Origin: JBBTCX01 sp964494205
GTDB taxonomy: Bacteria; Planctomycetota; Phycisphaerae; UBA1845
NCBI GenBank assembly: GCA_964494205.1
Contig: CAZBRD010000002.1
Coordinates: forward strand, 434,001-498,000
Length of the DNA: 64,000 nt
Direction of reading: 5' to 3'
Below are positions 25,210 through 34,814 of the stretch, in pieces; within the stretch, counting starts at the first letter, position 1; each line of letters begins with the position of its first letter. The translations under genes were made by a program, and so were the position numbers. A model generated the notes under the pieces. It had not been told where the DNA came from. It made no database searches and worked only from the letters and a program-made list of their open reading frames with translations.

Positions 25210-26832
25210 CTAATGAGCATGTTCCGGAATCGGCGGTGGTTCATACAAACCTTGCCAATCCGGTGATGCACTCTTCATCAGTTCACGCACGCGTTCGCCG
25301 GAATACAAACCTTGGTATCCAGCGATTTCGTATAAATATTGTCCGTCGCGCAATGCGCCGTCGGGCGGATTGATGGCGCGTTCAAAGGGTTGCCATACAT
25401 CGTTGGCGTTGATGAAGCTGCCGTCGCGTTCGACCCATGCACAAGCAGGAAGAATCAATGCCGCGCCGGCCATCAAGTCGTTCCAGAAGATATCCTGCAC
25501 AACCAGCAACGAATACTTTTCCGCGATCTTGGCTGTGTCCTTTTCGACCCACGCTTGTGGGTATCCGCCGACGATCCAGGTTGCGGTGAAATCACCAGCA
25601 GTGCTGCGTTTCACGAAGTCTTCAAACGACAAGATCGTACCGCCCGCGTTTTTCAACAGCTTTTCGATTCCGCGGCGATTGGGACATTTTTCTTTCAGAA
25701 TCGTGAACTTCGTTTGGCCGTTCTGTGCGCCGACTGGGAAACGAGTGTCGTCGCCGGTCATAGGCACCGGCCCCATCGCGAGCGCCGCTTCTGGTGCGAC
25801 TTCTCGAATGAACTTGATCAGCAGCCATGCCTCCTCGCAGGCCATGAAGGGCGAGAGCATGGCGGCGACTTTGTTCGCACCATTTTCGCGAACGTGTTCG
25901 GTGAACCGGAAACGAACGATTTCGGGAATGTCTTTCCATTCCGGAGTTGTTTCATCAAGACCGCGGCGGAGCATAGGCGTCGCAATTCGTTTGCGATCGT
26001 GCACATATTTGAAGCCAAAGCGGCCTTCGTCACACATCCACCATGAATTCACGCGCGGATTGAAGCGAGGTTTGAGTCGATGGACGACGTTCTCATGCTG
26101 GTCGACACGGATGGAGCACCCTGTCGCGCAGCCGGGACAGACTGAATCAGCACCCTCGAGCAGCCAAACACGCTTTTTGAAGAGAAAATCTTTATCGAGA
26201 AGACTTCCCACCGGACAGATGTCGACGACGTTGCCTTGAAGCAAGTTATCCAATGGTTTGCCGGGGAATGCGTCGATTTCGGCGCGAGCGCCGCGGTTCA
26301 CCACGCAGAGTTCGTGGGTTCCTGAAATCTCTTCTGTGAAGCGAACGCAGCGCGTACACATCACGCAGCGATCCTGATAGAGCAGCGTTCGCGGGCCAAC
26401 GTTCTTCTTCGGGTTCTTAAGTTTCTGGTCGACCATGCGCGATTCGGAGTGGCCGAACTTGTAGCTGTAATCCTGCAGATAGCATTCACCGGCCTGATCG
26501 CACACGGGGCAATCGAGCGGGTGATTCAGCAGGAAATACTCCATGCAGATTTCCTGATTGTGACGCACCTTGTCAGAGTCGAAGCGAACGACCATGCCGT
26601 CTTTGACCGGTGTTTGGCAGGAGGGGGTCAGCTTCGGGGACCAGACCATTTCGCGGGTCTTGGGGTCAGGCATCTGCATTTCCATGAGGCAGAGACGACA
26701 TGAGGCTACGACTTTCAAACCAGGGTGATAGCAATAGTGCGGCACATCCCAGCCAGCTTCGAGCGCAGCCTGAAGGGCGGAGATGCCGTCACGGCATTCG
26801 ATGGTTTGATTGTCGATGGTTATCTTTGGCAT
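25210..26832 (-). CDS. nuoG: NADH-quinone oxidoreductase subunit G, short form
   Basis: A 540-residue peripheral-arm iron-sulphur subunit. The N-terminus holds a 2Fe-2S domain (HYCYHPGLKVVASCRLCLMEM...PSCQTPV), the His-ligated 4Fe-4S motif (HPLDCPVCDQAGECYLQDYS) and the pair of ferredoxin-like motifs (RCVMCTRCVRF and CPVGSL). A further cluster motif, CPGCATGCS, opens the molybdopterin-oxidoreductase-like part. That part is much shorter than in the E. coli protein of about 900 residues but keeps a final VERDGSFINANDVWQPF segment. Confidence 0.95.
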   Translation of the reverse strand: MPKITIDNQTIECRDGISALQAALEAGWDVPHYCYHPGLKVVASCRLCLMEMQMPDPKTREMVWSPKLTPSCQTPVKDGMVVRFDSDKVRHNQEICMEYFLLNHPLDCPVCDQAGECYLQDYSYKFGHSESRMVDQKLKNPKKNVGPRTLLYQDRCVMCTRCVRFTEEISGTHELCVVNRGARAEIDAFPGKPLDNLLQGNVVDICPVGSLLDKDFLFKKRVWLLEGADSVCPGCATGCSIRVDQHENVVHRLKPRFNPRVNSWWMCDEGRFGFKYVHDRKRIATPMLRRGLDETTPEWKDIPEIVRFRFTEHVRENGANKVAAMLSPFMACEEAWLLIKFIREVAPEAALAMGPVPMTGDDTRFPVGAQNGQTKFTILKEKCPNRRGIEKLLKNAGGTILSFEDFVKRSTAGDFTATWIVGGYPQAWVEKDTAKIAEKYSLLVVQDIFWNDLMAGAALILPACAWVERDGSFINANDVWQPFERAINPPDGALRDGQYLYEIAGYQGLYSGERVRELMKSASPDWQGLYEPPPIPEHAH

Positions 26833-26900
26833 TTAAGGAAACTTTCAGCCTTCGAAGAAAGAGAACCCGTCACATGCGACTCCGCAATCTCACTCTGCCG

Positions 26901-27233
26901 CTAGTACCAAAAACTGAGCAAAACGCACATTAGGTTCCAACCCAAGACAAGTACAGAAAAAACTAGTCCCCAGATTGCAAGTCCTGTTCCTTTCATCGTG
27001 CCCCCAGACTCGTCGATCTCCTTCTTGGCAAACGCTCCAGTCAATAGCGGCACCAAACCCAATGCTGCCCAAGCTAGTGCCGAATAAGGCAGGCCTGTTG
27101 GTGGATTGCTCGCATTCAAATAATGACCGAACACAGGTCCTGCGGGCCATGTAAAGAGTAAGGACGCTAAACCTAGGACGAAAGACGCAATCGCCTTGTT
27201 ACAAGTAAACTGTTGTGTGTCACCCATCCTCAT
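26901..27233 (-). CDS. Small DUF4190-like membrane protein
   Basis: About 110 residues with three hydrophobic segments (AIASFVLGLASLLF; LPYSALAWAALGLVPLLTGAFA; GTGLAIWGLVFSVLVLGWNLMCVLLSF). The pattern K-AIASFVLGL ... A-KEI ... GTGLAIWGLVFS-VL matches DUF4190-type proteins, whose function is unknown. ATG 27233 is chosen; ATG 27227 and TTG 27245 are alternatives. It sits between nuoF and nuoG on the same strand. Confidence 0.65.
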   Translation of the reverse strand: MRMGDTQQFTCNKAIASFVLGLASLLFTWPAGPVFGHYLNASNPPTGLPYSALAWAALGLVPLLTGAFAKKEIDESGGTMKGTGLAIWGLVFSVLVLGWNLMCVLLSFWY

Positions 27234-27298
27234 TGCAATGTTCAAATAAATTGATACGCACTAACACGAATCGGCGAATGCTCGCGCGGCTCGAAAGC

Positions 27299-28606
27299 CT
27301 AATTCAATACCTTGAGCAACGTCTCCGCTTTTCCCTTCGGCTGCGCCTTGATGGATGCTTCAAGCTCCGCGCGGAACTTCTTCACTATCGTCTCGATCGG
27401 GTATGTTGCGCCATCCGGCAGGCCGCAGATGCTCAAGCCGGGCATCATGCCCATGTTTCGCGAAGTTTCAAGGATGAGGTCCAAGTCCTCCAAACGGCCC
27501 GCGCCGAGCGCGATTCGGTTGGCGATCTTGTTCATCCAACTGGTGCCTTCCCGACATTGTGTGCATTGGCCGCAGGATTCGCTGGAGTAGAAGCGCGTCA
27601 TGTTGCGCAGGACGATTCGCATATCGACGCTTTGGTCGATGACAACGGCGGCGGCCGTGCCGAGACCCAGAAGGCCGAACTTTCGTGGGTCGTCGAAGTC
27701 CATCTTCATGTTGAGTTCGTTGGCGCTGAGGATGCCCATCGAAACGCCGCCGGGGAGAACGCCTTTGACTTCTTTACCCGACAGCATTCCGCCGCCCATA
27801 TCGTCGCGCTCGATCAGATCGCGAACGGTGATGTCCATCGCGGCTTCGTAGCATCCTGGCTTTTTGACTGGGCCACTGATGCAGAAAAGTTTTGGGCCGG
27901 TGCTGTGTGATGGGCCGACGCCAGCAAACCATGCGGAGCCGCGCTCAATTATGTGCGGAACACAAGAGAGCGTTTCGACATTGTTGACCACGGTGGGTTG
28001 GCGGAATAATCCTTCGATTGCGGGGAAGGGCGGCTTGATTCGCGGCCAGCCGCGTTTGCCTTCTAACGATTCGATGAGACCAGTCTCTTCGCCGCAAACG
28101 TAGGCCCCGGCACCACGATGCAAGTAGCAATCCATCGAGTATCCGCTGCCGAGAATGTTCTTGCCGAGATAACCGGCGGCGTAGGCTTCGTCGACGGCGT
28201 TTTGCAAGATGTGGAATTGCTCGTGGAACTCAACGCGGAGGTAGATGTATGCAATTTGAGCCTGAGTCGCGAATGCTGCGATGATCGTGCCTTCAATCAG
28301 TTGATGCGGATCGTGCTCCATCAATACGCGGTTGCAGAAAGTGGGAGGTTCCGATTCGTCGGCGTTGACGCAAAGGAGTGTGCGTTTTCGATCTTTGGGT
28401 AGAAAGCTCCATTTCATTCCTGCAGGAAAACCTGCGCCGCCGCGGCCACGGAGATTGGCTTTCTTCACTTCGTCGACGATTTCGTCGGGCGTCATTTTGA
28501 GCGCTTTGCGAAGGGCTTGGTAACCGCCGCGCGATTCATACACCTTGCGCGAGGTTGAACCTTCGACACCGCGATTTCGCAACAGGATGGATTCGAACTT
28601 TGCCAT
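27299..28606 (-). CDS. nuoF: NADH-quinone oxidoreductase subunit F (NADH/FMN-binding)
   Basis: A 435-residue electron-entry subunit. The glycine-rich FMN/NADH loop GRGGAGFPAGMKWSF, NADESEPPTFCNR, GAYVCGEETGLIESLEGKRGWPR, and the N3 cluster motif ESCGQCTQCREGTSWM are all present. It oxidises NADH and passes electrons to the Fe-S chain with nuoE and nuoG. It lies between a DUF4190-like gene and a membrane glycosyltransferase-like gene. Confidence 0.97.
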   Translation of the reverse strand: MAKFESILLRNRGVEGSTSRKVYESRGGYQALRKALKMTPDEIVDEVKKANLRGRGGAGFPAGMKWSFLPKDRKRTLLCVNADESEPPTFCNRVLMEHDPHQLIEGTIIAAFATQAQIAYIYLRVEFHEQFHILQNAVDEAYAAGYLGKNILGSGYSMDCYLHRGAGAYVCGEETGLIESLEGKRGWPRIKPPFPAIEGLFRQPTVVNNVETLSCVPHIIERGSAWFAGVGPSHSTGPKLFCISGPVKKPGCYEAAMDITVRDLIERDDMGGGMLSGKEVKGVLPGGVSMGILSANELNMKMDFDDPRKFGLLGLGTAAAVVIDQSVDMRIVLRNMTRFYSSESCGQCTQCREGTSWMNKIANRIALGAGRLEDLDLILETSRNMGMMPGLSICGLPDGATYPIETIVKKFRAELEASIKAQPKGKAETLLKVLN

Positions 28607-28633
28607 GTCATTAAGACAAAATCTGCGTCGCGC

Positions 28634-29863
28634 TCAAATCAAAAAGCGAAAATAGATAACGCTCCATGCAATCATGGCCACGCTCACGTAGCGTCGCCAG
28701 CCTGTCATGCTTATTGGCGCAACGATCGCCAGAAGCACCGGCAGGAAGTCGAGAGAATAACGGCTAAAGCCGCGTTGGACAAAGCCCGTGCTGTGATAGA
28801 ACAACAACGCTACAACCACCGCACTCGCGCCCGCCAATAGCGCGAGACTCGTCGAGTTCCGCAAGATACCACGAAGGTCGAAGAATGCCCACAACAGCAG
28901 CGGCGTCGTCCACCAGATGCCGGTGCCCTGCATGTTGGGACGCAGGTGGATTTCACCGTTGATGTCGTAGCGATTGGGCAGGCCGAGGTTGAGGTAATAG
29001 AGGTTGCGCGGGATGTAGTACGAGGAGAAAATGCCGTGTGCGTGAGCGTCGCGCGAAAAGTCGTCCTCGGGGCGGTCGTTATAGATGTACATGTAACCGG
29101 AGTCGAAGGGGTTGCCGAATTTCAGATAATTGACGGTCATGAAGGTGCTGCCAACCGCCGCGAGTGTGATGATAGCTAAGGCAACGCGACGAGTTTTTTC
29201 GGCTGGTGATGTTGACTGTGCGGCGAGCCAGATGAGCGGGAGGAAATAGGCCATCGTCAACTGACGTGAGAGGACCATGATCGCGAAGCCGAGCGAGGCG
29301 GCCCAGACCCGTTTTTTGCCGAAGAACTCTGCTGTGAAAATCAGTAGGCCGATGACGCTGAGTGTGTGATTGACGAAGTAGGGGGGCGCACCGCGAAACG
29401 TGTGTTTGATGACCGGCAACATGGACGTCCCGCAAACGAACGCAATCGCGAGGATGGTTGAAACCCACGGTTTCCGCGTGACCAAATAGAAAAGTCGATA
29501 CGCGAGAATCGGAATAGGCAGACCGAGCGCGATGACGAGAAAAATGTGCGGTACTCCGCCGAGACTGGGCCACAGTACGAAGGAAATGATCGAGAAAAGA
29601 GGAGGAAAGTGGCTGTAGACTTTGCCATCCTTGAGTGCGGTGTCCCATTGGCGTTCGACGATGTCCAGTTGGCCATTCCACCAAGCGGCGCTTTCGGCGA
29701 TCTGAGGATTGGTGTTGCTGTAGTAGGTCGTTTCAGGTCGCCACAAGTCGGCATCGCAAAGTAGCGCGGACACGGTGATTGTGATGAGGATACCTAATAG
29801 GACCTTGGTTCGTGATTGATTTGGATTATCGATGGGTACGCCAACGGAAGTGTTTGCGTTCAT
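28634..29863 (-). CDS. Polytopic membrane protein, GT-C glycosyltransferase-like
   Basis: A 409-residue protein with about ten hydrophobic segments. The first external loop contains YYSNTNPQIAESAAWWNGQLDI and YSHFPPLFSIISFVLWP, a layout like that of mannosyltransferase-type GT-C enzymes, but I cannot name a family. The C-terminus has a VVVALLFYHSTGFVQRGFSRYSLDFLPVLLA segment typical of such proteins. It sits between nuoE and nuoF on the same strand and has no known link to respiration. Confidence 0.65.
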   Translation of the reverse strand: MNANTSVGVPIDNPNQSRTKVLLGILITITVSALLCDADLWRPETTYYSNTNPQIAESAAWWNGQLDIVERQWDTALKDGKVYSHFPPLFSIISFVLWPSLGGVPHIFLVIALGLPIPILAYRLFYLVTRKPWVSTILAIAFVCGTSMLPVIKHTFRGAPPYFVNHTLSVIGLLIFTAEFFGKKRVWAASLGFAIMVLSRQLTMAYFLPLIWLAAQSTSPAEKTRRVALAIITLAAVGSTFMTVNYLKFGNPFDSGYMYIYNDRPEDDFSRDAHAHGIFSSYYIPRNLYYLNLGLPNRYDINGEIHLRPNMQGTGIWWTTPLLLWAFFDLRGILRNSTSLALLAGASAVVVALLFYHSTGFVQRGFSRYSLDFLPVLLAIVAPISMTGWRRYVSVAMIAWSVIYFRFLI

Positions 29864-29929
29864 CGCTGGCTGGACTCGTTGGATTCGGTTGGGAAATTCA
29901 CAGGTCGAAGCCCGTCATTAGGTCGCTGA

Positions 29930-30583
29930 CTAGGATTCTTTCATTTCTCTGACGTCAGAGGTAGTTTCGAGTTCGTCTTCGTGTGAACTGCCGGTCGCGC
30001 CTGCTTTGGCCAAAACCTTGGGAGCGTCGAAGAGTTCGTTTCTTGGCGAAGCAATTTTCGCGTTGTTTGCATCAGCCAGGATTTTCTTGATATCTTCGGG
30101 CTTCACGCGTTTGTGCATTTTTTCGTTAATCAGCAGGCACGGGGCATGATCGCAGCCGGCGAGGCACTCTTCGGTGACGAGGCTGTATTTGCCGTCGTTC
30201 GTGGTTTGGTGTTCACCGATGCCCAGCTGCGACTTCACTTCATCGAGCACGCCAGTTCCGCCCATGATTTCACAGGACACACTACGGCAAACTGTGACTA
30301 CTTTTTCGCCTTTGTGGTGCGTCCAAAAGTGCGTGTAGAACGAAATCGTATCGATCACCTGAGATGGATGTATCTCAAGTACTTCCGCGATTTCGGACAT
30401 CGCCTGCCAAGAGATGTAACCCAAGGCATCCTGCACGATGTGCAGCGCGGGAAGTAGTACCGCTCGCTTGGTGTCGTAGCGTGGGAAAAACGAGCGAATC
30501 TTTTCGCGCACGGCGTCGCTGAGGACGGGGGGTGCGTCTTTGTCTATCGCGGGAATCGTTCGATCAATTGTCGGCCAAGCCAT
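29930..30583 (-). CDS. nuoE: NADH-quinone oxidoreductase subunit E (2Fe-2S)
   Basis: A 217-residue thioredoxin-fold ferredoxin subunit. The N1a cluster ligands appear as CRSVSCEIMGG and ECLAGCDHAPCLLIN. It is longer than many NuoE (about 165 residues) because of an acidic, Ser-rich tail after the core (FDAPKVLAKAGATGSSHEDE...). It starts 51 nt after the nuoD stop. Confidence 0.95.
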   Translation of the reverse strand: MAWPTIDRTIPAIDKDAPPVLSDAVREKIRSFFPRYDTKRAVLLPALHIVQDALGYISWQAMSEIAEVLEIHPSQVIDTISFYTHFWTHHKGEKVVTVCRSVSCEIMGGTGVLDEVKSQLGIGEHQTTNDGKYSLVTEECLAGCDHAPCLLINEKMHKRVKPEDIKKILADANNAKIASPRNELFDAPKVLAKAGATGSSHEDELETTSDVREMKES

Positions 30584-30634
30584 AGTTATTCAACGTCTCT
30601 ACTGCTCGTGTTCTTGTTATGTTACTTGATCTAG

Positions 30635-31900
30635 TTATCGATCCAACTCGGCTGCGATCACGTTCAATGAACCTAGGATCGCGACTACGTCGCTCGTCTG
30701 ATGTCCCACGACAAGTTTCGGGAAGCATTGATAGTTAATGAAGCTCGGCGGACGGCAGCGGGCGCGGTAGGGGGCGTTGCCGCCATCGCTCGCGAGGTAG
30801 AAACCCAATTCGCCGTTCGCGGTTTCATTGCAGCCGTAGGCTTCGCCGACCGGTGGCTGGTGCCCGCGGTTGGTCATGATCTGCTCAAAGTGATGGATCA
30901 GGCCTTCGATGCTGAAATAGACTTCCTTCTTGTCCGGTAGTGTCTTCTTGTCATCGGGCAGGACGTTGATCGGCCCTTCCGGGACGTTGTCGATGAGTTG
31001 GTTAACGATAGCAATCGCTTGACGTAGCTCTTCGATGCGCACCAAGTACCGGCTGAACACGTCGCCGCCCGCGGCTAGTGGGACTTTGAAGCGCACTGCG
31101 CTCGATCCTTTGCCGTCCCAATTGTCTGCGTAGCACAGGTACGGCTCGTCTTTGCGAAGATCGCGGCGGACGCCGCTGGCGCGGGCTAGGGGGCCGGTCA
31201 AACTCCAGTTGATCGCGTCTTCGCGGCTGATGTAGCCGATGCCTTTCGTTCGGTCGATGAAAATGCGGTTTCGCGTGAGCAGCGATTCCATGTCCATCAG
31301 TGTTTGCGGCAGCCGTTTGATCAGGACTTTCACGTGGGCAGGCCAGTTGTCGGGCATGTCCTGCATGAGGCCGCCGACGCGAGTGTAGCTGGTGGTGAAG
31401 CGCGCGCCGCAGATTTCTTCGAACAGATCGTAGATCATCTCGCGTTCGTAGAAGCCGTAAAGAAACGCGGTGAAGCCGCCAAGGTCGAGGGCGGCGGTGC
31501 CGATGCAAAGCAGGTGATCCTGAATGCGAGCAAGCTCGGCGATGATCGTCCGGATGACTTTGCAGCGCGGGGTGAGCTCGATGCCGAACAACGTTTCGCA
31601 GGCGTGGTGCCACGCGATGTTGTTGGCCATCGGCGAGATGTAGTTCATGCGGTCGGTGACAACGACGTATTGGTTGTAGTTCAAGTGCTCGCCGAGTTTT
31701 TCGAAGCCGCTGTGCAGGTAGCCGATGTGCGGAGTGGCTGCGACGACGCGCTCTCCGTCGAGTTCGAGGACGAGGCGTAGCGTAGTGTGCGTGGCGGGGT
31801 GTTGCGGGCCAAAGTTCAACACCCATCGATCGCTGCCCGGTTCCTCGGGGGCGAAAGTGGTTTGGCTATCGGGTGCCGGCGACGTACTGGCGGTTGTCAT
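30635..31900 (-). CDS. nuoD: NADH-quinone oxidoreductase subunit D
   Basis: A 421-residue 49-kDa-type subunit lining the quinone site. Conserved segments: NFGPQHPATHTTLRL, PHIGYLHSGFEKL, YNQYVVVTDRMNYISPM, and the C-terminal CRPPSFINYQCFPKLVVGHQTSDVVAILGSLNVIAAELDR. The His of GPQHPATH takes part in quinone protonation in the family. Separate from nuoC, from which it is split by a protease gene and an opposite-strand small gene. Confidence 0.97.
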   Translation of the reverse strand: MTTASTSPAPDSQTTFAPEEPGSDRWVLNFGPQHPATHTTLRLVLELDGERVVAATPHIGYLHSGFEKLGEHLNYNQYVVVTDRMNYISPMANNIAWHHACETLFGIELTPRCKVIRTIIAELARIQDHLLCIGTAALDLGGFTAFLYGFYEREMIYDLFEEICGARFTTSYTRVGGLMQDMPDNWPAHVKVLIKRLPQTLMDMESLLTRNRIFIDRTKGIGYISREDAINWSLTGPLARASGVRRDLRKDEPYLCYADNWDGKGSSAVRFKVPLAAGGDVFSRYLVRIEELRQAIAIVNQLIDNVPEGPINVLPDDKKTLPDKKEVYFSIEGLIHHFEQIMTNRGHQPPVGEAYGCNETANGELGFYLASDGGNAPYRARCRPPSFINYQCFPKLVVGHQTSDVVAILGSLNVIAAELDR

Positions 31901-32028
31901 TGTCTTCTAGGATTCCCGCAGCTTTCTTGGTTGGAACGTCCTGAAACTTTGCCAAAGTCGGTCAGCGAACGTCCGACAAACCGCTGCGGTGCGCAGCATA
32001 TCGTAAAATCGTAACAAAGGAAGATGCC

Positions 32029-32316
32029 ATGATAGTGACTACGTCTCTACTTCTTTGCCTCATGTTAACGGACCCAGCGATGCCCGGCGGTGTTGCGAGT
32101 GCTTCCTTTGTACACGCGGAATCGTCTTGTTTCGATTCGGTAGGAACGGCTTCGGGTAAGTCCGAGAGGCCAACCAGCGAACGTGTCCCCTTGCTCGCGA
32201 CTTCTTGGAAACGCGACGGATCGGTGAGACGAGAACATTTCACAAACGGCGGATTCAGCACCGTGCTGGGGATTGGGGTGGCGTTGTTGATTTTTTGGGT
32301 TCGTCGCAGCAAGTAA
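32029..32316 (+). CDS. Small exported protein with C-terminal membrane anchor, unknown
   Basis: Ninety-five residues on the plus strand within the otherwise minus-strand nuo region. The ATG at 32029 follows AAAGGAAG, a strong ribosome site for this genome. A short hydrophobic N-terminus (MIVTTSLLLCLML) looks like a signal peptide, and the C-terminus is one helix plus basic residues (STVLGIGVALLIFWVRRSK), so the middle would face outside. No family is recognised. The good start signal argues for a real gene; the lack of homology information keeps it tentative. Confidence 0.5.
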   Translation: MIVTTSLLLCLMLTDPAMPGGVASASFVHAESSCFDSVGTASGKSERPTSERVPLLATSWKRDGSVRREHFTNGGFSTVLGIGVALLIFWVRRSK

Positions 32317-32366
32317 CGCCGACTGTATCGCGAGCGATACGCCCGCACAAATAGACGCAACACGCT

Positions 32367-33998
32367 CTAAGGGCTTAGGCGCTCCATCCGCACGTCACCG
32401 CGGACTACATGGTAAATCTGTCGATCTGAGGTCACGGTCACGTTGTATAAGTCTGAACTTAGTCTAGTCCCCGATATGTTGAACCAAGTGATCGTTCCGC
32501 CATGAGAAATGAAAAACTCAACTTCAATTTCCCCATCGTCAGCAAAGACTGTATTGGGGGACACCGACGTACCTGCACCATTGCAACCATCTTGAAACTC
32601 GATGACCTCGTCTTGCGAAATAGTCAAACAAAAGCCGACAGTTTCGCCGTTTTCCATGTAGCTGAGTGCCCATTCACCGTCGATCGTTGAGACGGGTTCA
32701 ACATTTCCAGAAATGCAAGGAGGAGGAGCTGAATCCTCAAGAAGGCATTGCCAAGTCGCTACTACTAGTCCGTCTTCATAGTATGTTCCTAGCAATGTTT
32801 GGTTGCCCGGATCTGCAAATCCGTCGTATGCGCCTTCTAAGTAACCGTATTCCTCTGCATCATCACTAATTGTTACTAATCCAAACCTATCCACCGAACC
32901 TTGTAATCGAAAGCCACCGATGTCAAAGCAGCTTGTCCCCGTAATTCCGCCTGTTATGCCTACGACTAGCTGAAACTCGTGGTGCAATAAGGAATTTATC
33001 TTGGCCTCACAGGTGTAGAGTCCGTTGTAATTCGGCGGAGGAGGCGGTAGTAATCGCACTATCGCCGTATCCCCATGTCTCAATAGTTCCGAGAGGTGTT
33101 TTACGTGAATTCCGAATCCATTCGCGGCGACCGGGACGCGCGTAATCTTTAGTGCTCCATCGTCGCCAATGGTCAATACCGTTTGAACCGTACCGGCGTT
33201 GTTTATTGCCACTACTCTTCCGCACAATGCAAGAGCTGACCCGCTTGTTCCTGGGGATGTCGAGAGGCTATGCTGAATAATGTCTATGGTTTGATCTGTT
33301 ACCACAGAGTTATCATTAAAGTTTCGCAGGGCTGAGACTTCGCCCGACAGCGTCGTTGCTTGTGGAACTGACTCTCCCGGGACAATCGGAAAGAGGCCAA
33401 TTACGTCACTGGGAAATCCAGCGAGTACCAGACGATCTCCGAGCGTCATTCTTGTTTCGTCCGGCAATTCTGCAATATCGACAACGTCGTCGAAATCCTC
33501 AAGCGTTTCAATGATCGCAACATCTGGTGAATCAACAGGGTTGCCGTTCCAGTCTGGATGGATAGCTGCAGATCGGCAAGTGTCGACTCGCCCAGTTCCG
33601 GCTTGAACTGCATATACATTTGTAACGGGCAAAACGGGATTGAGAATCGCGTCCGCGACATGTGCATTCGTTGCTAACAAGTTTGATTCAATTCGGAAAC
33701 CAGTTCCAATGAATGCAGGCAAGCGGTCGGTTGGTCGTGGACCAGTTTCATATTCAACTAGAATTGCAAAAGTTGCTCGAGAGAGCTCTTCTCGAACAGA
33801 GCTTTCGTCCGGACAATCTTCGATGTCACCATCAGTTGATGAGTTCAAAGAAGTATTGTCATGTCCATCAAGTGAAGAACCGGCACTGGGATCATCAACA
33901 CTCGACTGACACCCTGCCAGAAACAACACCAATGTGAATGCAGGAGGAATGTTTGCCGCGAGAAAAATCGTCTTCAACGAAATGGCTAAAGCCTTCAT
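32367..33998 (-). CDS. Trypsin-like serine protease, lipoprotein
   Basis: A 543-residue exported lipoprotein: the signal peptide ends in the lipobox FLAGC with Cys30. A Ser/Asp-rich linker leads to an S1-type protease domain at residues about 65-300. The triad is readable as His113 (TNAHVAD), Asp159 (SPDVAII) and Ser252 (PGTSGSAL). The remaining 240 residues contain two beta-rich repeats (YNGLYTCEAKI... and IDGEWALSYMENG...) of unknown role, perhaps substrate or surface binding. The gene separates nuoC from nuoD on the same strand and has its own AT-rich upstream stretch (34019-34140), so it may have its own promoter. Confidence 0.83.
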   Translation of the reverse strand: MKALAISLKTIFLAANIPPAFTLVLFLAGCQSSVDDPSAGSSLDGHDNTSLNSSTDGDIEDCPDESSVREELSRATFAILVEYETGPRPTDRLPAFIGTGFRIESNLLATNAHVADAILNPVLPVTNVYAVQAGTGRVDTCRSAAIHPDWNGNPVDSPDVAIIETLEDFDDVVDIAELPDETRMTLGDRLVLAGFPSDVIGLFPIVPGESVPQATTLSGEVSALRNFNDNSVVTDQTIDIIQHSLSTSPGTSGSALALCGRVVAINNAGTVQTVLTIGDDGALKITRVPVAANGFGIHVKHLSELLRHGDTAIVRLLPPPPPNYNGLYTCEAKINSLLHHEFQLVVGITGGITGTSCFDIGGFRLQGSVDRFGLVTISDDAEEYGYLEGAYDGFADPGNQTLLGTYYEDGLVVATWQCLLEDSAPPPCISGNVEPVSTIDGEWALSYMENGETVGFCLTISQDEVIEFQDGCNGAGTSVSPNTVFADDGEIEVEFFISHGGTITWFNISGTRLSSDLYNVTVTSDRQIYHVVRGDVRMERLSP

Positions 33999-34140
33999 TT
34001 GAGAATTCTCGAATTTTGGGTTGACGAAAAAAAGACTAATTGATGATTATTGTATTCTTACTTTAATATAGGTCAACCGGCGAACCAAATGCCTAATTTC
34101 TAAACGAATTAATGAGAAGCCATCTCGCTAGCAAAGCATT

Positions 34141-34677
34141 TCACGCACTTTCCGGCGTAATCACTTGATAATTTTCTCGCTCGCCGCGGCCACGGAGCGG
34201 ATAGTCCTTTCGCAAGGGGTGAGCTTCAAAGCCCTCCCACGTGAGGATGCGCCGAAGGTCCGGGTGGCCGTCGAAGCGGATGCCGAACATGTCGTAGACT
34301 TCACGCTCCATCCACTCAGCCCCATGCCAGATGCCGGTGACGGTTGGAACCGTGGGGTTGGGATCGTTCACGAAACACTTCACCCACAAGCGATGTTCTC
34401 GTGAGATCGAGAGCAATGAGTAAATAACGCCGAAACGATCGCGAGCTTTGGGAAAATTCAGGTAATCAACGCAGGTCAAATCGCAAATTTGCTCGAAGCG
34501 GCAGGTTTCGTCGTCGTACAGGAATTGCATGACTTCGAGTAGGCGGTTGGCCGGCACGCGGACGTAGGTTTGACCGTTTGGTTTAGCCGAGTTGGCGATG
34601 AGTGGAGCGGGGGCGAAATCGATGTCGCGGAACTTGGAAGTAAGAAGATCGATTACCGTCTGAGTAGATGCGCTCAC
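34141..34677 (-). CDS. nuoC: NADH-quinone oxidoreductase subunit C
   Basis: A 178-residue 30-kDa-type subunit. The signature at the C-terminal side reads GAEWMEREVYDMFGIRFDGHPDLRRILTWEGFEAHPLRKDYPLRGRGERENY, typical of NuoC. It is an independent protein rather than a NuoCD fusion. Upstream it is separated from nuoB by family 2 repeat copy C. Confidence 0.95.
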   Translation of the reverse strand: MSASTQTVIDLLTSKFRDIDFAPAPLIANSAKPNGQTYVRVPANRLLEVMQFLYDDETCRFEQICDLTCVDYLNFPKARDRFGVIYSLLSISREHRLWVKCFVNDPNPTVPTVTGIWHGAEWMEREVYDMFGIRFDGHPDLRRILTWEGFEAHPLRKDYPLRGRGERENYQVITPESA

Positions 34678-34723
34678 GATGATACCTCTTTAGACGCCGC
34701 TGAGTATTTGCACATCAGTTCGA

Positions 34724-34810
34724 TCGCCCCCTCCGGGGCTTCGCAATTTCTTGGGGTCATTTTCCCACGGCTTCCGCCGTGGGCTGTCCGCGATCGCCGC
34801 TGCCGCGGCT
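34724..34810. repeat. Two-hairpin repeat, family 2, copy C
   Basis: TCGCCCCCTCCGGGGCT, spacer, CCCACGGCTTCCGCCGTGGG, GTCCGCGATCGCCGCT, CCGCGGCT. It begins 46 nt upstream of the nuoC start and ends just after the nuoB stop codon. Confidence 0.88.
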
Positions 34811-34814
34811 AGGA